Shown here: piece after piece, positions 51,898 to 60,828 of the stretch
How the letters are laid out: every line of letters starts with the position of its first letter
Position numbering within the stretch: position 1 is the first letter of the stretch
Source: Limnohabitans sp. T6-5
Lineage (GTDB): Bacteria > Pseudomonadota > Gammaproteobacteria > Burkholderiales > Burkholderiaceae_C
NCBI RefSeq assembly: GCF_003063315.1
Contig: NZ_NERV01000001.1
Span: forward strand, 930,001-994,000
DNA: 64,000 nucleotides
Direction of reading: 5' to 3'
Program-made: the position numbers and the translations under genes
Notes under the pieces: model-generated
The model's input: only the letters and a program-made list of their open reading frames with translations
Told to the model about the DNA's origin: nothing
Database searches by the model: none

Positions 51898-52659
51898 ATG
51901 TTTCCCCTGATTCGAGGATGGACCGATGTGCAGCGAAACCCTCAAGTCAATTTGCGTCTGGGGTGGGTGCTTTGTTTTGTAGCGGGGGCCACCAACGCCG
52001 GAGGTTTTCTGGCCGTGGGCCGTTACACCTCGCACATGACGGGCATCGTGTCGTCCATTGCGGACGACCTGGTGCTGGGTCATGGCGTTCTCGTCTTGGC
52101 CGGACTGGCCTGCCTGATCGCTTTTGTGCTGGGCGCCATGTGCACCGCCATCATGGTCAACTGGGGGCTGCGCAAACAGCTGCGCAGCAGCTACAGCCTG
52201 CCGCTGTTGCTGGAATCCCTGGCTTTGCTGGTTTTTGGCCTGTTTGGGGCGGCCATCACGTCCTGGTCCCAGGTTTTCATGCCCATGACGGTGGTTTTGC
52301 TGTGCTTCATCATGGGTTTGCAAAACGCGGTCATCACCAAAATCTCCCATTCCGAAATCCGCACCACCCACATCACCGGCCTGGTCACCGACATTGGCAT
52401 TGAATTGGGCAAGTTGCTGTATATCAACCGCTTGCGCATTGACGCCCCTGTGCGCGCCAACCGTCAACGCTTGCGCATGCACAGCAGCCTGGTGCTGAGC
52501 TTTTTGCTGGGGGGCCTGATCGGCGCATTGGGCTTCAAAACACTGGGTTACATCACCACGCTGCCATTGGCGGCTTTGCTGTGGCTGCTGAGTTTGCGCC
52601 CACTGATGGATGACCTGCGCCAACGTGCAGCCGCCTTTTCCAATGCCCGCATTCACTGA
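51898..52659 (+). CDS. YoaK/DUF1275-family membrane protein
   Basis: The 253-residue integral membrane protein has about six helices (LGWVLCFVAGATNAGGFLAV, HGVLVLAGLACLIAFVLGAM, MTVVLLCFIMGLQNAVITK, LVLSFLLGGLIGALGF). It carries the DUF1275 signatures CFVAGATNAGGF, YTSHMTG and HITGLVTDIGIELGK. The transported molecule is unknown. It precedes the SulP gene by 6 bp in the same direction, so the two may act or be expressed together. Confidence 0.9.
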   Translation: MFPLIRGWTDVQRNPQVNLRLGWVLCFVAGATNAGGFLAVGRYTSHMTGIVSSIADDLVLGHGVLVLAGLACLIAFVLGAMCTAIMVNWGLRKQLRSSYSLPLLLESLALLVFGLFGAAITSWSQVFMPMTVVLLCFIMGLQNAVITKISHSEIRTTHITGLVTDIGIELGKLLYINRLRIDAPVRANRQRLRMHSSLVLSFLLGGLIGALGFKTLGYITTLPLAALLWLLSLRPLMDDLRQRAAAFSNARIH

Positions 52660-52665
52660 CCCGTC

Positions 52666-54360
52666 ATGACCCGCTTTGCGTTCTCTTTTTTCCACCCTCG
52701 ATTGATCGACAGCCTGCAAGGCTACAACCGGCAGCGCCTGATGCGCGACATCGGTGCCGGGTTCACGGTGGGGGTGGTGGCCTTGCCGCTGGCCATGGCT
52801 TTTGCGATTGCCTCCGGCCTCAAGCCTGAAGCCGGGCTGTTCACCGCCATCATTGCGGGTTTCCTGATTTCTGCGCTGGGCGGCAGCCCGGTTCAGATCG
52901 GCGGCCCGGCGGGCGCCTTCATCGTCATCGTCTACGGCATTTTGGAGCGCTACGGCTTGGCCAATCTGATTTTGGCCACGGCCATGTCGGGGGTCTTGTT
53001 GTTCTTGATGGGCGTGTTTCGGCTGGGCACGCTGATCCGTTTCATCCCGGTGTCGGTGGTGATTGGTTTTACCAATGGCATCGCGGTGCTCATCATGCTG
53101 TCGCAGATCAAGGACTTTCTGGGGCTCAAAATTGTCGCCATGCCGGCCGATTTCTTCGGCATCCTGAACAGCTTGAGCCAGAACCTGCACACCACCAACC
53201 TGGCCGCCTTGCTGGTGGCGCTGGGCTCTTTGTCCCTGGTGGTGGGCTGGATGCGCCTGAGCCGACGCCTGGACGGCACCCGCTACCAGTGGATCAGCAT
53301 GGTGCCGGGCTCCATCATTGCCCTGGTGTTTGCCACCTTCGCCTGTCTGGGCCTGTCCTTGCCGGTCGAGACCATTGGCAGCAAGTTCGGTGGCATCCCG
53401 GCGGCCATGCCCGGTTTGCAATGGCCCGACTTCAGCTGGGACAGCGCCCGCTTTTTGCTCATGCCCACCCTCACGCTGGCCTTGCTGGGCGCCATTGAAT
53501 CGCTGCTGTGCGCCCGCATCGCCGACGGCATGATCGGCGACCGGCACAACCCCAACCAGGAGCTGATGGCGCAAGGCGTGGCCAATTTCGTGACCCCATT
53601 TTTTGGGGGCATGCCCGCCACGGGCACCATTGCCCGCACGGTGACCAACATCAAAAGCGGCGGCACCAGCCCGATTGCAGGCATGGTGCATGCCCTGACC
53701 TTGCTGGCCGTGGTGCTGGTGGCCGCGCCGCTGGCAGGCCATGTGCCCCTGGCCGCCCTGGCCGCCATCTTGATGTTTGTGGCCTGGAACATGGGCGAGT
53801 GGCGCGAGTTTTTGCACCTGCGGCAATTTCGCCTGCCTTACCGCATCACCTTGCTGGCGGTGTTTTTCCTCACCGTGGTGTTTGACCTGACGGTGGCGGT
53901 CGAAGTGGGTCTGGTGGCCGCGTGCCTGACTTTTATTTACCGCATCTCCAGCTTGAGCCGCAGCGAGACCGTGACCCGTTATGAACACCCCACGCTGGAA
54001 GGCCATGAGGCCCACATCCAGGCCTGGCGGATTTACGGCGCGTTGTTCTTTGGCGCCGTCAAGCTGATTGAAGAGATCGAAGACAAAATCAGCACCCCGG
54101 TCTTGGTGGTGGACCTGAAAAACGTGATTTATGTCGACTCCTCCGGCGCCGATGCCCTGGTGAACCTGATCGACACTTGCCACAAAAAACAAGTGCAATT
54201 GATCATCTGCGGCTTGCTGCATCAACCGCTGGACATTGCCCGACGCAGCGGCATGCTGGAACTGCTGGACGGTCAGCTGGCGCCCGATCTGTCTGCCGGT
54301 CTGAATCGCGCTGTCAGCCTGCTCACCCCTGCGCCCGGTAAAATGGCCGACTCCCGGTGA
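52666..54360 (+). CDS. SulP-family anion transporter with STAS domain
   Basis: The 564-residue transporter has a membrane domain of about 400 residues. The N-terminal GFTVGVVALPLAMAFAIASGLKPEAGLFTAI is the SulP signature, and AIESLLCARIADGMIGDRHNPNQELMAQGVANF is the conserved mid-region. A C-terminal STAS domain (ISTPVLVVDLKNVIYVDSSGADALVNLI, about 480-540) follows. The family carries sulfate, bicarbonate or dicarboxylates; the substrate cannot be told from sequence. A membrane protein of unknown role lies 6 bp upstream. Confidence 0.93.
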   Translation: MTRFAFSFFHPRLIDSLQGYNRQRLMRDIGAGFTVGVVALPLAMAFAIASGLKPEAGLFTAIIAGFLISALGGSPVQIGGPAGAFIVIVYGILERYGLANLILATAMSGVLLFLMGVFRLGTLIRFIPVSVVIGFTNGIAVLIMLSQIKDFLGLKIVAMPADFFGILNSLSQNLHTTNLAALLVALGSLSLVVGWMRLSRRLDGTRYQWISMVPGSIIALVFATFACLGLSLPVETIGSKFGGIPAAMPGLQWPDFSWDSARFLLMPTLTLALLGAIESLLCARIADGMIGDRHNPNQELMAQGVANFVTPFFGGMPATGTIARTVTNIKSGGTSPIAGMVHALTLLAVVLVAAPLAGHVPLAALAAILMFVAWNMGEWREFLHLRQFRLPYRITLLAVFFLTVVFDLTVAVEVGLVAACLTFIYRISSLSRSETVTRYEHPTLEGHEAHIQAWRIYGALFFGAVKLIEEIEDKISTPVLVVDLKNVIYVDSSGADALVNLIDTCHKKQVQLIICGLLHQPLDIARRSGMLELLDGQLAPDLSAGLNRAVSLLTPAPGKMADSR

Positions 54361-54450
54361 TGGGCGGCTGTTTGCCCGTCCTTGGCCATCCTACCGAGCC
54401 TGTGCCGCGTCCCTCTTTCACTGATTTTTTGCTTCCCAGAAAGCCTCCAC

Positions 54451-54654
54451 ATGTCTTTTTTCCGCCGACCTGACTACGCCTCTGATACCACCCAGTTCAT
54501 CGACCAGCTCAAGGCCCAACACCCCGAGCTCGAAGCACAGCAGCGCGAAGGCCGCGCCTTGCTGTGGGACAAAGCGGTGGACCGCAACGCCCAGCAAGAG
54601 TTCAAAGCCGCCCGCGTGACCCAAAAACCCTACGTGTACCAAACACAGTCCTGA
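54451..54654 (+). CDS. DUF3460 small protein
   Basis: The 67-residue soluble protein MSFFRRPDYASDTTQFIDQL matches the DUF3460 family of beta-proteobacteria (about 60-70 residues, highly conserved ends). It is rich in Gln and Lys, has no membrane segment, and ends YVYQTQS. The function is unknown. It lies 54 bp ahead of scpA in the same direction. Confidence 0.8.
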   Translation: MSFFRRPDYASDTTQFIDQLKAQHPELEAQQREGRALLWDKAVDRNAQQEFKAARVTQKPYVYQTQS

Positions 54655-54708
54655 ACGCCTGCGGGGGTGACATCCACCCCTTGACCGACGCGCACGCCCC
54701 ACAGCCTG

Positions 54709-55566
54709 ATGACCCACCCCACCGAGCCGACTGCACTGCCCGAGTTGCAAGCGCCATCGACTGCGACCATGCCGCAGGTGGTGGACCAGGTGGCACTCGC
54801 CCGCTTGTATGGCGAGCCGCTGTTTTCGATGCCCACCGACTTGTACATCCCGCCGGATGCGCTGGAGGTGTTTCTGGAGGCATTCGAGGGGCCACTGGAC
54901 TTGCTGCTCTACCTGATCCGCAAGCAGAACTTCAACATCCTCGACATCCCCATGGCCGGGGTGACGCGCCAGTACCTGAGCTATGTCGATGAAATCCGGG
55001 CACGCAACCTGGAGCTGGCCGCCGAATACCTGCTGATGGCCGCCATGCTGATTGAAATCAAGTCGCGCATGCTGCTGCCGCCCAAAAAAGTGGCCGAAGG
55101 CGAGGAAGCCGAAGACCCCCGGGCCGAACTGGTGCGCCGCCTGCTCGAATACGAGCAGATGAAGCTGGCTTCCATGCAACTGAACGCCTTGCCCCACTAC
55201 GGCCGGGACTTCCTCAAGACGCAGGTCTACATCGAGCAAAGCCTGCAGCCGCGTTTTCCGGATGTGAACATGGAAGAGCTGCAATCGGCCTGGCGCGACA
55301 TTCTCAAGCGCGCCAATTTGGTCCAGCACCACAAGATCAGCCGCGAAGAGCTCAGCGTGCGCGAGCACATGAGCATCGTGCTCAAGCACCTGCAAGGCCG
55401 CAAATTTGTCGAGTTTGAAAACCTCTTCGACCCCACCCAAGGCACGCCCGTGTTGGTCGTCACCTTCATCGCCTTGCTCGAATTGGCCAAAGAAACCCTG
55501 ATCGAAATCACCCAGGCCGAAGCCTTTGCGCCCATTTACGTGCGCCTGGCGTTCACACCGGTCTAA
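54709..55566 (+). CDS. scpA: Segregation and condensation protein A
   Basis: The kleisin subunit that links ScpB and SMC in chromosome condensation. The 285-residue protein has the conserved segments FEGPLDLLLYLIRKQNFNILDIP near 63-85, YLLMAAMLIEIKSRMLLP near 105-122 and the C-terminal winged helix (VVTFIALLELAKETLIEITQAE, about 245-266). The first 55 residues are a poorly conserved tail. No scpB gene is in the window. Confidence 0.95.
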   Translation: MTHPTEPTALPELQAPSTATMPQVVDQVALARLYGEPLFSMPTDLYIPPDALEVFLEAFEGPLDLLLYLIRKQNFNILDIPMAGVTRQYLSYVDEIRARNLELAAEYLLMAAMLIEIKSRMLLPPKKVAEGEEAEDPRAELVRRLLEYEQMKLASMQLNALPHYGRDFLKTQVYIEQSLQPRFPDVNMEELQSAWRDILKRANLVQHHKISREELSVREHMSIVLKHLQGRKFVEFENLFDPTQGTPVLVVTFIALLELAKETLIEITQAEAFAPIYVRLAFTPV

Positions 55567-55577
55567 CCGCATTTTTA

Positions 55578-55612
55578 ATGGTCGGGGTCTTCGATCGTTG
55601 ACCTACAAATCA
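55578..55612 (-). repeat. TGTAGGTCGG-type REP-like copy A
   Basis: Read on the minus strand it begins TTTGTAGGTC, then a GTCGAAGACCCCGAC-type hairpin. Head and tail match the 91-bp array at 48360, with the inner stem replaced. Confidence 0.75.
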
Positions 55613-55624
55613 CCGCATACCCGG

Positions 55625-55647
55625 AGGTCGGCACTCGCAGAGTCCGG
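55625..55647 (+). repeat. AGGTCGGCACTCGCAGAGT repeat, copy 1
   Basis: A second copy lies inverted at 60771-60796. The sequence can pair with itself (GTCGG..CACTC, GAGT..CGAC) into a short hairpin. Confidence 0.75.
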
Positions 55648-55702
55648 CAGATGCCCGCACAACAACCACCACACGCCTTAAGAGCCCTGGCCTCAATACC
55701 CA

Positions 55703-55736
55703 AATGTCGGGGTCTTCGACCACCGACCTACAAATA
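55703..55736 (-). repeat. TGTAGGTCGG-type REP-like copy B
   Basis: The same family as copy A, 125 bp apart in the same orientation: TGTAGGTCGG, then TGGTCGAAGACCCCGACAT. Together the copies occupy most of the 210-bp gap between scpA and ruvC, which shows no gene. Confidence 0.8.
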
Positions 55737-55776
55737 CACGGCGGCCGCATCGTCGGTCAGGGCTGAGACTGCGGCG

Positions 55777-56358
55777 TCAATGGCTGCGGCCGCTTCTGAA
55801 CATGCCATGGGTTTTGCGGTTGAGCACCCCTTGGGCGGCGAGTTTGTTCATGGACGGGCTGGCGTGGGCGTGGGTGATGGCCATGCCCAGTGCGTCGGCG
55901 GCGTCCTGACGGGGCACCACCGGTAATTGCAGCAAGCGTTTGACCATCTCCTGCACCTGCGATTTGGCGGCCCGGCCATGGCCGGTGACGGACTGCTTCA
56001 TCTGCAAGGCGGTGTATTCGGCCACGGGCAAGTCGCAAGACACCAGTGCCGTGACGCAGCAACCGCGTGCCTGGCCCAGCAACAAAGTGGCCTGGGGGTT
56101 GACGTTGACAAAAACGATTTCCACCGAGGCCACATCGGGTTGGTAGCGCGCATGGATTTCGCGGATGCCGTCGTACAGCACTTTCAAGCGGGCAGGCAGG
56201 TTGCCCATTTCTTCGCGGGTGGTCTCGATCACCCCGCTGGCCACGTATTGGAGCTTGGAGCCGGTCATGTCGAGCACGCCAAAGCCCGTGGTTTGCAAGC
56301 CCGGGTCAATGCCCAGGATGCGCAGGGTTTGGGGCGCCGAGGTGGTCAGGCTGCTCAT
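55777..56358 (-). CDS. ruvC: Holliday junction endonuclease RuvC
   Basis: It resolves four-way DNA junctions with the RuvAB motor. The 193-residue protein has the RNase H-like acidic residues in [15 protein letters not shown] (Asp near 17), [22 protein letters not shown] (Glu near 80) and the C-terminal [14 protein letters not shown]. The ATG overlaps the mtgA stop by 4 bases, so it is translationally coupled to mtgA. ruvA and ruvB are not adjacent. Confidence 0.96.
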   Translation of the reverse strand: MSSLTTSAPQTLRILGIDPGLQTTGFGVLDMTGSKLQYVASGVIETTREEMGNLPARLKVLYDGIREIHARYQPDVASVEIVFVNVNPQATLLLGQARGCCVTALVSCDLPVAEYTALQMKQSVTGHGRAAKSQVQEMVKRLLQLPVVPRQDAADALGMAITHAHASPSMNKLAAQGVLNRKTHGMFRSGRSH

Positions 56359-57089
56359 GGCAGGGCCACATCGTTCATGCGGGCCATGATGGTTTCTGCC
56401 CGACTGGTCAGGTAGGCCGACTGGGGCAACTTTTCAAAGTAACGGGGTCGGGGCAGCATCACCGCCAAACGAGCTGCCTCCCAGGCGGTCAGGCGCGCCG
56501 CACTTTTGCGAAAGTAATGCTGGGCCGCAGCTTCGGCGCCAAACACACCCTCGCCCCACTCCACGCTGTTGAGGTAAATCTCCAAAATGCGTCGCTTGCT
56601 GAGCAGGGTTTCCAGGGTCAGGGTCAGCAGCATTTCCTGGCCTTTGCGCAGCAAGGTGCGCTCACCAGAGAGCAACAGGTTTTTGGCCAGCTGCTGGGTG
56701 ATGGTGGAGCCGCCCACAATCTTCACCGCGGCGGGCTTCGTATCGGGCCTGCGCTGGGCACGCTGTTCGGCCTGGGCTTTGGCTTTGGCGTTTTTGTCCC
56801 AGGCTTTTTCCAGCGACTCCCACCAGATGCCGTTGTGTTGCGTGAATGCACTGTCTTCAGAGGCCATGACCGCACGTTGCAGCAAGGGGGAAATGGCCTT
56901 GAATTCGACCACCTCCTGGCGCCAGGGCAGCCGCCCCTGCCGACTGACAATTTGCCAGATTTGCGAGCGCTCAAACGTGGTGGACTCGGGCATCCACACC
57001 GCCATGCAAGCGATGCGCAAGACAAAAAACAGCTGCAATCCGGCAAAAGCCAGGACCACCAGCAACAAACAACGTCCTAATGCACGCAT
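56355..57089 (-). CDS. mtgA: Monofunctional peptidoglycan glycosyltransferase
   Basis: It polymerises lipid II into glycan strands in the periplasm. The 244-residue protein has an N-terminal membrane anchor ([24 protein letters not shown], about 8-32) and GT51 motifs: [16 protein letters not shown], then [33 protein letters not shown] and [20 protein letters not shown]. The catalytic Glu is in SEDSAF. There is no penicillin-binding domain, in keeping with a monofunctional enzyme. Confidence 0.95.
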   Translation of the reverse strand: MRALGRCLLLVVLAFAGLQLFFVLRIACMAVWMPESTTFERSQIWQIVSRQGRLPWRQEVVEFKAISPLLQRAVMASEDSAFTQHNGIWWESLEKAWDKNAKAKAQAEQRAQRRPDTKPAAVKIVGGSTITQQLAKNLLLSGERTLLRKGQEMLLTLTLETLLSKRRILEIYLNSVEWGEGVFGAEAAAQHYFRKSAARLTAWEAARLAVMLPRPRYFEKLPQSAYLTSRAETIMARMNDVALP

Positions 57090-57109
57090 CGGTGAACTTT
57101 ATCCCTTGG

Positions 57110-58039
57110 TCACTTTTTGTCGGGATCGGGGGCCAGCATGCGGGTTTCCAGCGTGTCATCACGCGAGAAATTGAAGCGCGTGACCACCACGATCTGGTCG
57201 GCCTGCTGGCGCATTTTTTTGTTGAATTCGCCAAACGGTGCCGAACTGCGCACGATGGCGATGGCCCGCTCATCCAGCAAAGGGTTTCGGGAAGAGCTGG
57301 CCACTTCGGTTTTCAACAGCAGGCCTTTGCTGTCCACCGTGATGATCATGGTCAGCTGGCCATAGAGTTTTTCGCCCCCCGACTCCGGAAAATTCAAGGT
57401 GCCTTGCTGCTCAATCGTCCGGCGCATTTTGTCGTAGTAAAGCGCATACACCACCTCTTTGGTGGCAGGGCTGATGTAGCGCTTACGGGCCGCGCCCTGG
57501 GTTTGCACCACCCGCTGTTCGATGCGCGCCAGTTGTCGGGCCAGCTGCTGCTTGCGCTCTTCGCGGGCCTGACGGTCGGGACTGTCGACTTTGTCGCCAG
57601 CGTTGTCCCGGGAAAGCACAGCCAACTCGTCCTTGAGCTGGGTCAGCAAACGCATTTGCTGCATTTTCAGCGCCTCAATTTTGCGCTGCATTTCACTGAT
57701 GTCAGTGCCCGCTTCGGTTTCCAGTGCCGGTGGCAAAGGTGTGCTGGACAGACTGACATCAGGCACTTGCCCGCCCCCCGCCAGTCGCACCTGAGCCAAG
57801 ACCTGTGCATCGTCGGGTTTGTCCTCGCTGCGGGCATTGACCAACACCACTTCGAGTGGCGTGTCCGCAAACACCCGGTTGTAGGTTTCGGGTGCGGCAA
57901 AGCGCAGCGTGACCAAGCCCAGGTGCACCGCCACAGAAAACGCCAAAGCCCAAGTCAAGCCCCTGTGGGGAGATGGCTTGCTTTCCTCGGGGGCTGGCAA
58001 AGAGGTGTCTTCAGCTTGCATCGCTTGGAGTGCTGTCAT
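57110..58039 (-). CDS. TonB-like energy-transducer family protein
   Basis: The 309-residue protein has one N-terminal membrane helix (LTWALAFSVAVHLGLVTLRF, about 28-47) and the TonB-family stretch TPLEVVLVNARSEDKP. A long central coiled coil follows (LKMQQMRLLTQLKDELAVLS, AREERKQQLARQLARIEQRVV), then a C-terminal beta domain with NFPESGGEKLYGQLTMIITVDSKG. It resembles TonB C-terminal domains in layout, but no exbB/exbD genes are near, so its role in energy transduction is unproven. The reading frame begins within the last codons of the RNase gene. An alternative ATG (MQAED) is six codons in. Confidence 0.8.
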   Translation of the reverse strand: MTALQAMQAEDTSLPAPEESKPSPHRGLTWALAFSVAVHLGLVTLRFAAPETYNRVFADTPLEVVLVNARSEDKPDDAQVLAQVRLAGGGQVPDVSLSSTPLPPALETEAGTDISEMQRKIEALKMQQMRLLTQLKDELAVLSRDNAGDKVDSPDRQAREERKQQLARQLARIEQRVVQTQGAARKRYISPATKEVVYALYYDKMRRTIEQQGTLNFPESGGEKLYGQLTMIITVDSKGLLLKTEVASSSRNPLLDERAIAIVRSSAPFGEFNKKMRQQADQIVVVTRFNFSRDDTLETRMLAPDPDKK

Positions 58040-60077
58040 TCAGATCCACGGCAATGGTCAATGGCCCTGCGGCCATGGCTTCATCGTCTTCCTCATCGTC
58101 TTGCGCTGCGTCGGCTTTACTGCCCTCGGTCGCCTCTGGCAGGTCCAGATGCGCCGTCACGGTGCCGCTCACATCGAGTGCCATGAGGTCAATGTCGCCC
58201 AGTTTGACGCGTACACGGGCACCCCGGGCCAGACCCTGAGCCCCCATGACGCTGAGCATCAGCGGCAGGCTGTCGGCCCGCACCAGCCAGATGCCGCCGC
58301 CCATTTCCTTGACCAGACTGGCCTCCAGCTCTTCGATGCCTTGCTGCTGCACGTAGCGCAGCGTCCAGTAACGCTCCATGCTCGATTGCACGCTGTTGTA
58401 GGCGCTGTAGGCCGCATCAAAGCCGCTGATGATGGAAAAAAGCTCGGCATCCTTGGGCTTGAAAGGGGCCGCCAGTGCCGCCGTGGCGCCGTGGCGGGCA
58501 CAGGCAATGATCTGCCACTGGTTGACCAGATCGGTGTAACGGCGCAGGGGCGAGGTGCTCCAGGCGTAGCTGGGCACGCCAATGCCGGCATGCGGCAGGG
58601 CCTTGGTGCCCATGCGCACCTTGACGCCAGGCGCCATGCTGGCCTGGCTGCGGTAGATGCCGGGCACGCCCAGCTGGGCCATCCATTGGCCCCAGGTGCT
58701 GTTGGCCAAAATCATGGCCTCGGCCACCATCAAATCGAGCGGGGCACCGCGCTGGCGGGTACCAATCAGCACCGTCTCTTCGCCGCTGGGAGGCAGTTCG
58801 TTGCTGGGACGGTCGATCTTGAAGCTGTAATCGGGGCGATTGAAGTTTTCTGGCTTGCCGCGCACCACTTCGCGGCGCGCCTTGAGGGTTTGCGCCAGGC
58901 GCCAGAAAAAGCCCAGCGTGGCACGGTCTACCGGCAAATCGGCCGGGGTCTCGGCTTGTTCGGCCTCCAGCCATTCACGGGTGATGGTCTGATCGAGCTG
59001 GTCGTGCCGCAAATTGGCGAGGATCGACACACGCTCCAACCGCGTTTCGGTTTTTTGCACCTCGAGGTCGGCCTCATTGAAAGTCACATACAGCGACACA
59101 GCCGGGCAGTCACGCCCTTCAATCAGGGTGTAGGTCTGCACCACACTGTCGGGCAACATGGTGATTTTGTAGCCTGGCATGTAGACCGTGGACAGGCGCG
59201 CACGGCCCAGCTGGTCAATCGGGCTGCCGGGCGTCAAGGCCAGACCGGGGGCGGCGATGTGGATGCCCACGGTGACCGTGCCGCTGCCCAGGCCTTGCAG
59301 GGACAGGGCATCGTCGATTTCCGTGGTGTGCGAGTCGTCGATCGAGAAAGCCTGCACGGGGGCCAACGGCAGTTCGTCCTGAATGGCGGGCGCCTGCAAG
59401 GCCGGAAAACCGGTGCCCTTGGGAAACAGGTCAAACAGGAAACGCTGCCAATGGAAATCCCAGGCCGAAGCGATGGCGCCTGCGTTTTGCAGCAAATCCA
59501 AAGGGGCGGTCTGGCTGCTTTTGCTGGCCTCGACCACGGCCTTGTATTCAGGGGTGTTCTTGTCGGGGCGAAACAGGATTTTGTACAGCTGCTCGCGGAT
59601 GGGCTCAGGGCAACGGCCCGCCACCAGGTCGGCAGACCAAGCCTCGATCTGCGCCTGCACCTGCTTCTTTTTCTCGATGGCGGCCAGGGCCTGCTGCACG
59701 ATCTCGGCTGGGGCTTTACGAAAGCGGCCTTTGCCTGCACGGCGGAAATAGTGCGGCGCCTCGTGCAGGCGCAGCAAAGCGGCCACCTGCTCCACCGTGG
59801 TGGCGCCCGTACTGAAGTAATCGCGGGCCAGATCTGCAAAGCCGAACTCTTCGTCCGCAGCGAATTCGTAGGCCAGCTCCAGCTCAATGCTCTGGCTCAA
59901 GGCTGTGGCCTCGCTGAGCAAGGCGGCGGGCGTGGGTTTTTCGAACTTGAGCAGCATGTTCGCTGCCTTGACTTTGACCCGTTTACCGGAGTCCAGTTCG
60001 ACTTGGGCGGAGGCGTCGGCCTCTGACATCACCCGACCGGCCATGAATTTGCCGGCATCTTCAAATAGTACGTACAT
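58011..60077 (-). CDS. RNB-domain exoribonuclease (RNase II family)
   Basis: A 688-residue 3'-5' exoribonuclease of the RNase II/R superfamily. The catalytic RNB domain includes AFSIDDSHTTEIDDALSLQ with its metal-binding aspartates (about 290-308) and a core to about residue 560 (PSNELPPSGEETVLIGTRQRG, TKALPHAGIGVPSYAWSTSPLRRYTDLVNQW). The ends differ from E. coli RNase II; the C-terminal S1 region is short and acidic (DAAQDDEEDDEAMAAG). The ATG (MYVLFEDAGKFMAG) starts the conserved N-terminal strand. It is the leading gene of the run RNase-TonB-like-mtgA-ruvC. Confidence 0.92.
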   Translation of the reverse strand: MYVLFEDAGKFMAGRVMSEADASAQVELDSGKRVKVKAANMLLKFEKPTPAALLSEATALSQSIELELAYEFAADEEFGFADLARDYFSTGATTVEQVAALLRLHEAPHYFRRAGKGRFRKAPAEIVQQALAAIEKKKQVQAQIEAWSADLVAGRCPEPIREQLYKILFRPDKNTPEYKAVVEASKSSQTAPLDLLQNAGAIASAWDFHWQRFLFDLFPKGTGFPALQAPAIQDELPLAPVQAFSIDDSHTTEIDDALSLQGLGSGTVTVGIHIAAPGLALTPGSPIDQLGRARLSTVYMPGYKITMLPDSVVQTYTLIEGRDCPAVSLYVTFNEADLEVQKTETRLERVSILANLRHDQLDQTITREWLEAEQAETPADLPVDRATLGFFWRLAQTLKARREVVRGKPENFNRPDYSFKIDRPSNELPPSGEETVLIGTRQRGAPLDLMVAEAMILANSTWGQWMAQLGVPGIYRSQASMAPGVKVRMGTKALPHAGIGVPSYAWSTSPLRRYTDLVNQWQIIACARHGATAALAAPFKPKDAELFSIISGFDAAYSAYNSVQSSMERYWTLRYVQQQGIEELEASLVKEMGGGIWLVRADSLPLMLSVMGAQGLARGARVRVKLGDIDLMALDVSGTVTAHLDLPEATEGSKADAAQDDEEDDEAMAAGPLTIAVDLNDSTPSDAS

Positions 60078-60120
60078 GCCCTGATTTTCCCATGCCCCTT
60101 GAACTTTCTGCGGACAGCGC

Positions 60121-60708
60121 TCAGGCCAATCGCAGAAATTCCAGGATTTCGGGCAAGTGCTCGTCAAAATCACTCAGGGCATGGTCGCCGCCCTCGATCA
60201 GTCGCACCCGTCCACCCTGGTGGGCGGCCAGCATCTCACGCCAGTCCAGGACCTCGTCACCTTGGGCGATCACAGCCAGGGTGTCCACAGGGCTGGACTG
60301 GGGTTGAGTCTCCAGATCGGCCAGTTCTTGCACATAGGCTGCATCGAAAAAGATGCTTTGAGAAGGATCGTGCCACGCCGGGTGCTCGCCGATGTAGCCC
60401 GCCAGATCGCGCGAAGGGTGGACGGCCGGGTTGATCAACACCGCTGGACAGCCCAGGTGGTGGGCCAGCCAGGTGGCATAAAAACCACCCAAAGAAGAGC
60501 CCATCAGGGCGGTGCTTGCCAAGGGCCAGTCAGCCAGCCCCGACAACAGCATCTTGATGGCTTGACGGGGCGAAGCAGGCAACTGAGGGCACCACCAGCT
60601 CACATGGGGGTGCTGCGCTGCGACAAGGGCGGCCATTTGCCTGGCTTTGACCGACTGCGGCGAAGACCGAAAACCGTGGAGGTACAGCAAATGGGTGGTT
60701 TTTTGCAT
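60121..60708 (-). CDS. YqiA/YcfP-family esterase
   Basis: A 195-residue small alpha/beta hydrolase. The nucleophile elbow is GSSLGGFYATWLA (Ser near 72). LLYLHGFRSSPQSVKAR near 7-23 forms the oxyanion loop, AVIAQGDEVLDW and EGGDHALSDFDEHL supply the Asp and His of the triad. Homologues hydrolyse short acyl esters; the physiological substrate is unknown. It is 43 bp from the RNase gene, so cotranscription is possible. Confidence 0.87.
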   Translation of the reverse strand: MQKTTHLLYLHGFRSSPQSVKARQMAALVAAQHPHVSWWCPQLPASPRQAIKMLLSGLADWPLASTALMGSSLGGFYATWLAHHLGCPAVLINPAVHPSRDLAGYIGEHPAWHDPSQSIFFDAAYVQELADLETQPQSSPVDTLAVIAQGDEVLDWREMLAAHQGGRVRLIEGGDHALSDFDEHLPEILEFLRLA

Positions 60709-60770
60709 GGCGCCAATGCGGCAATTGTTTTTTGGAGCGCCCCAGGACAGATCGCTGCGCTAAACCATAA

Positions 60771-60796
60771 GGTCGAACTCTGCGAGTGCCGACCTT
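60771..60796 (-). repeat. AGGTCGGCACTCGCAGAGT repeat, copy 2 (inverted)
   Basis: The reverse complement of this stretch shares about 20 bases with the copy at 55625. It sits in the 120-bp gap between the esterase and kup, and self-pairs into GGTCG..ACTC / GAGT..CGACC. It may end the kup transcript. Confidence 0.75.
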
Positions 60797-60828
60797 CAAG
60801 CGCTGTGCCCATGACGGGAGAAGGCTTG

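Noticed and set aside
50371..54225. A minus-strand open frame of almost 1300 codons opposite metG and the SulP gene
   Set aside because: It is a shadow of high-GC codon usage. The plus strand carries recognised proteins across the whole stretch, and the antisense translation is His/Gln/Gly-rich with no domain.
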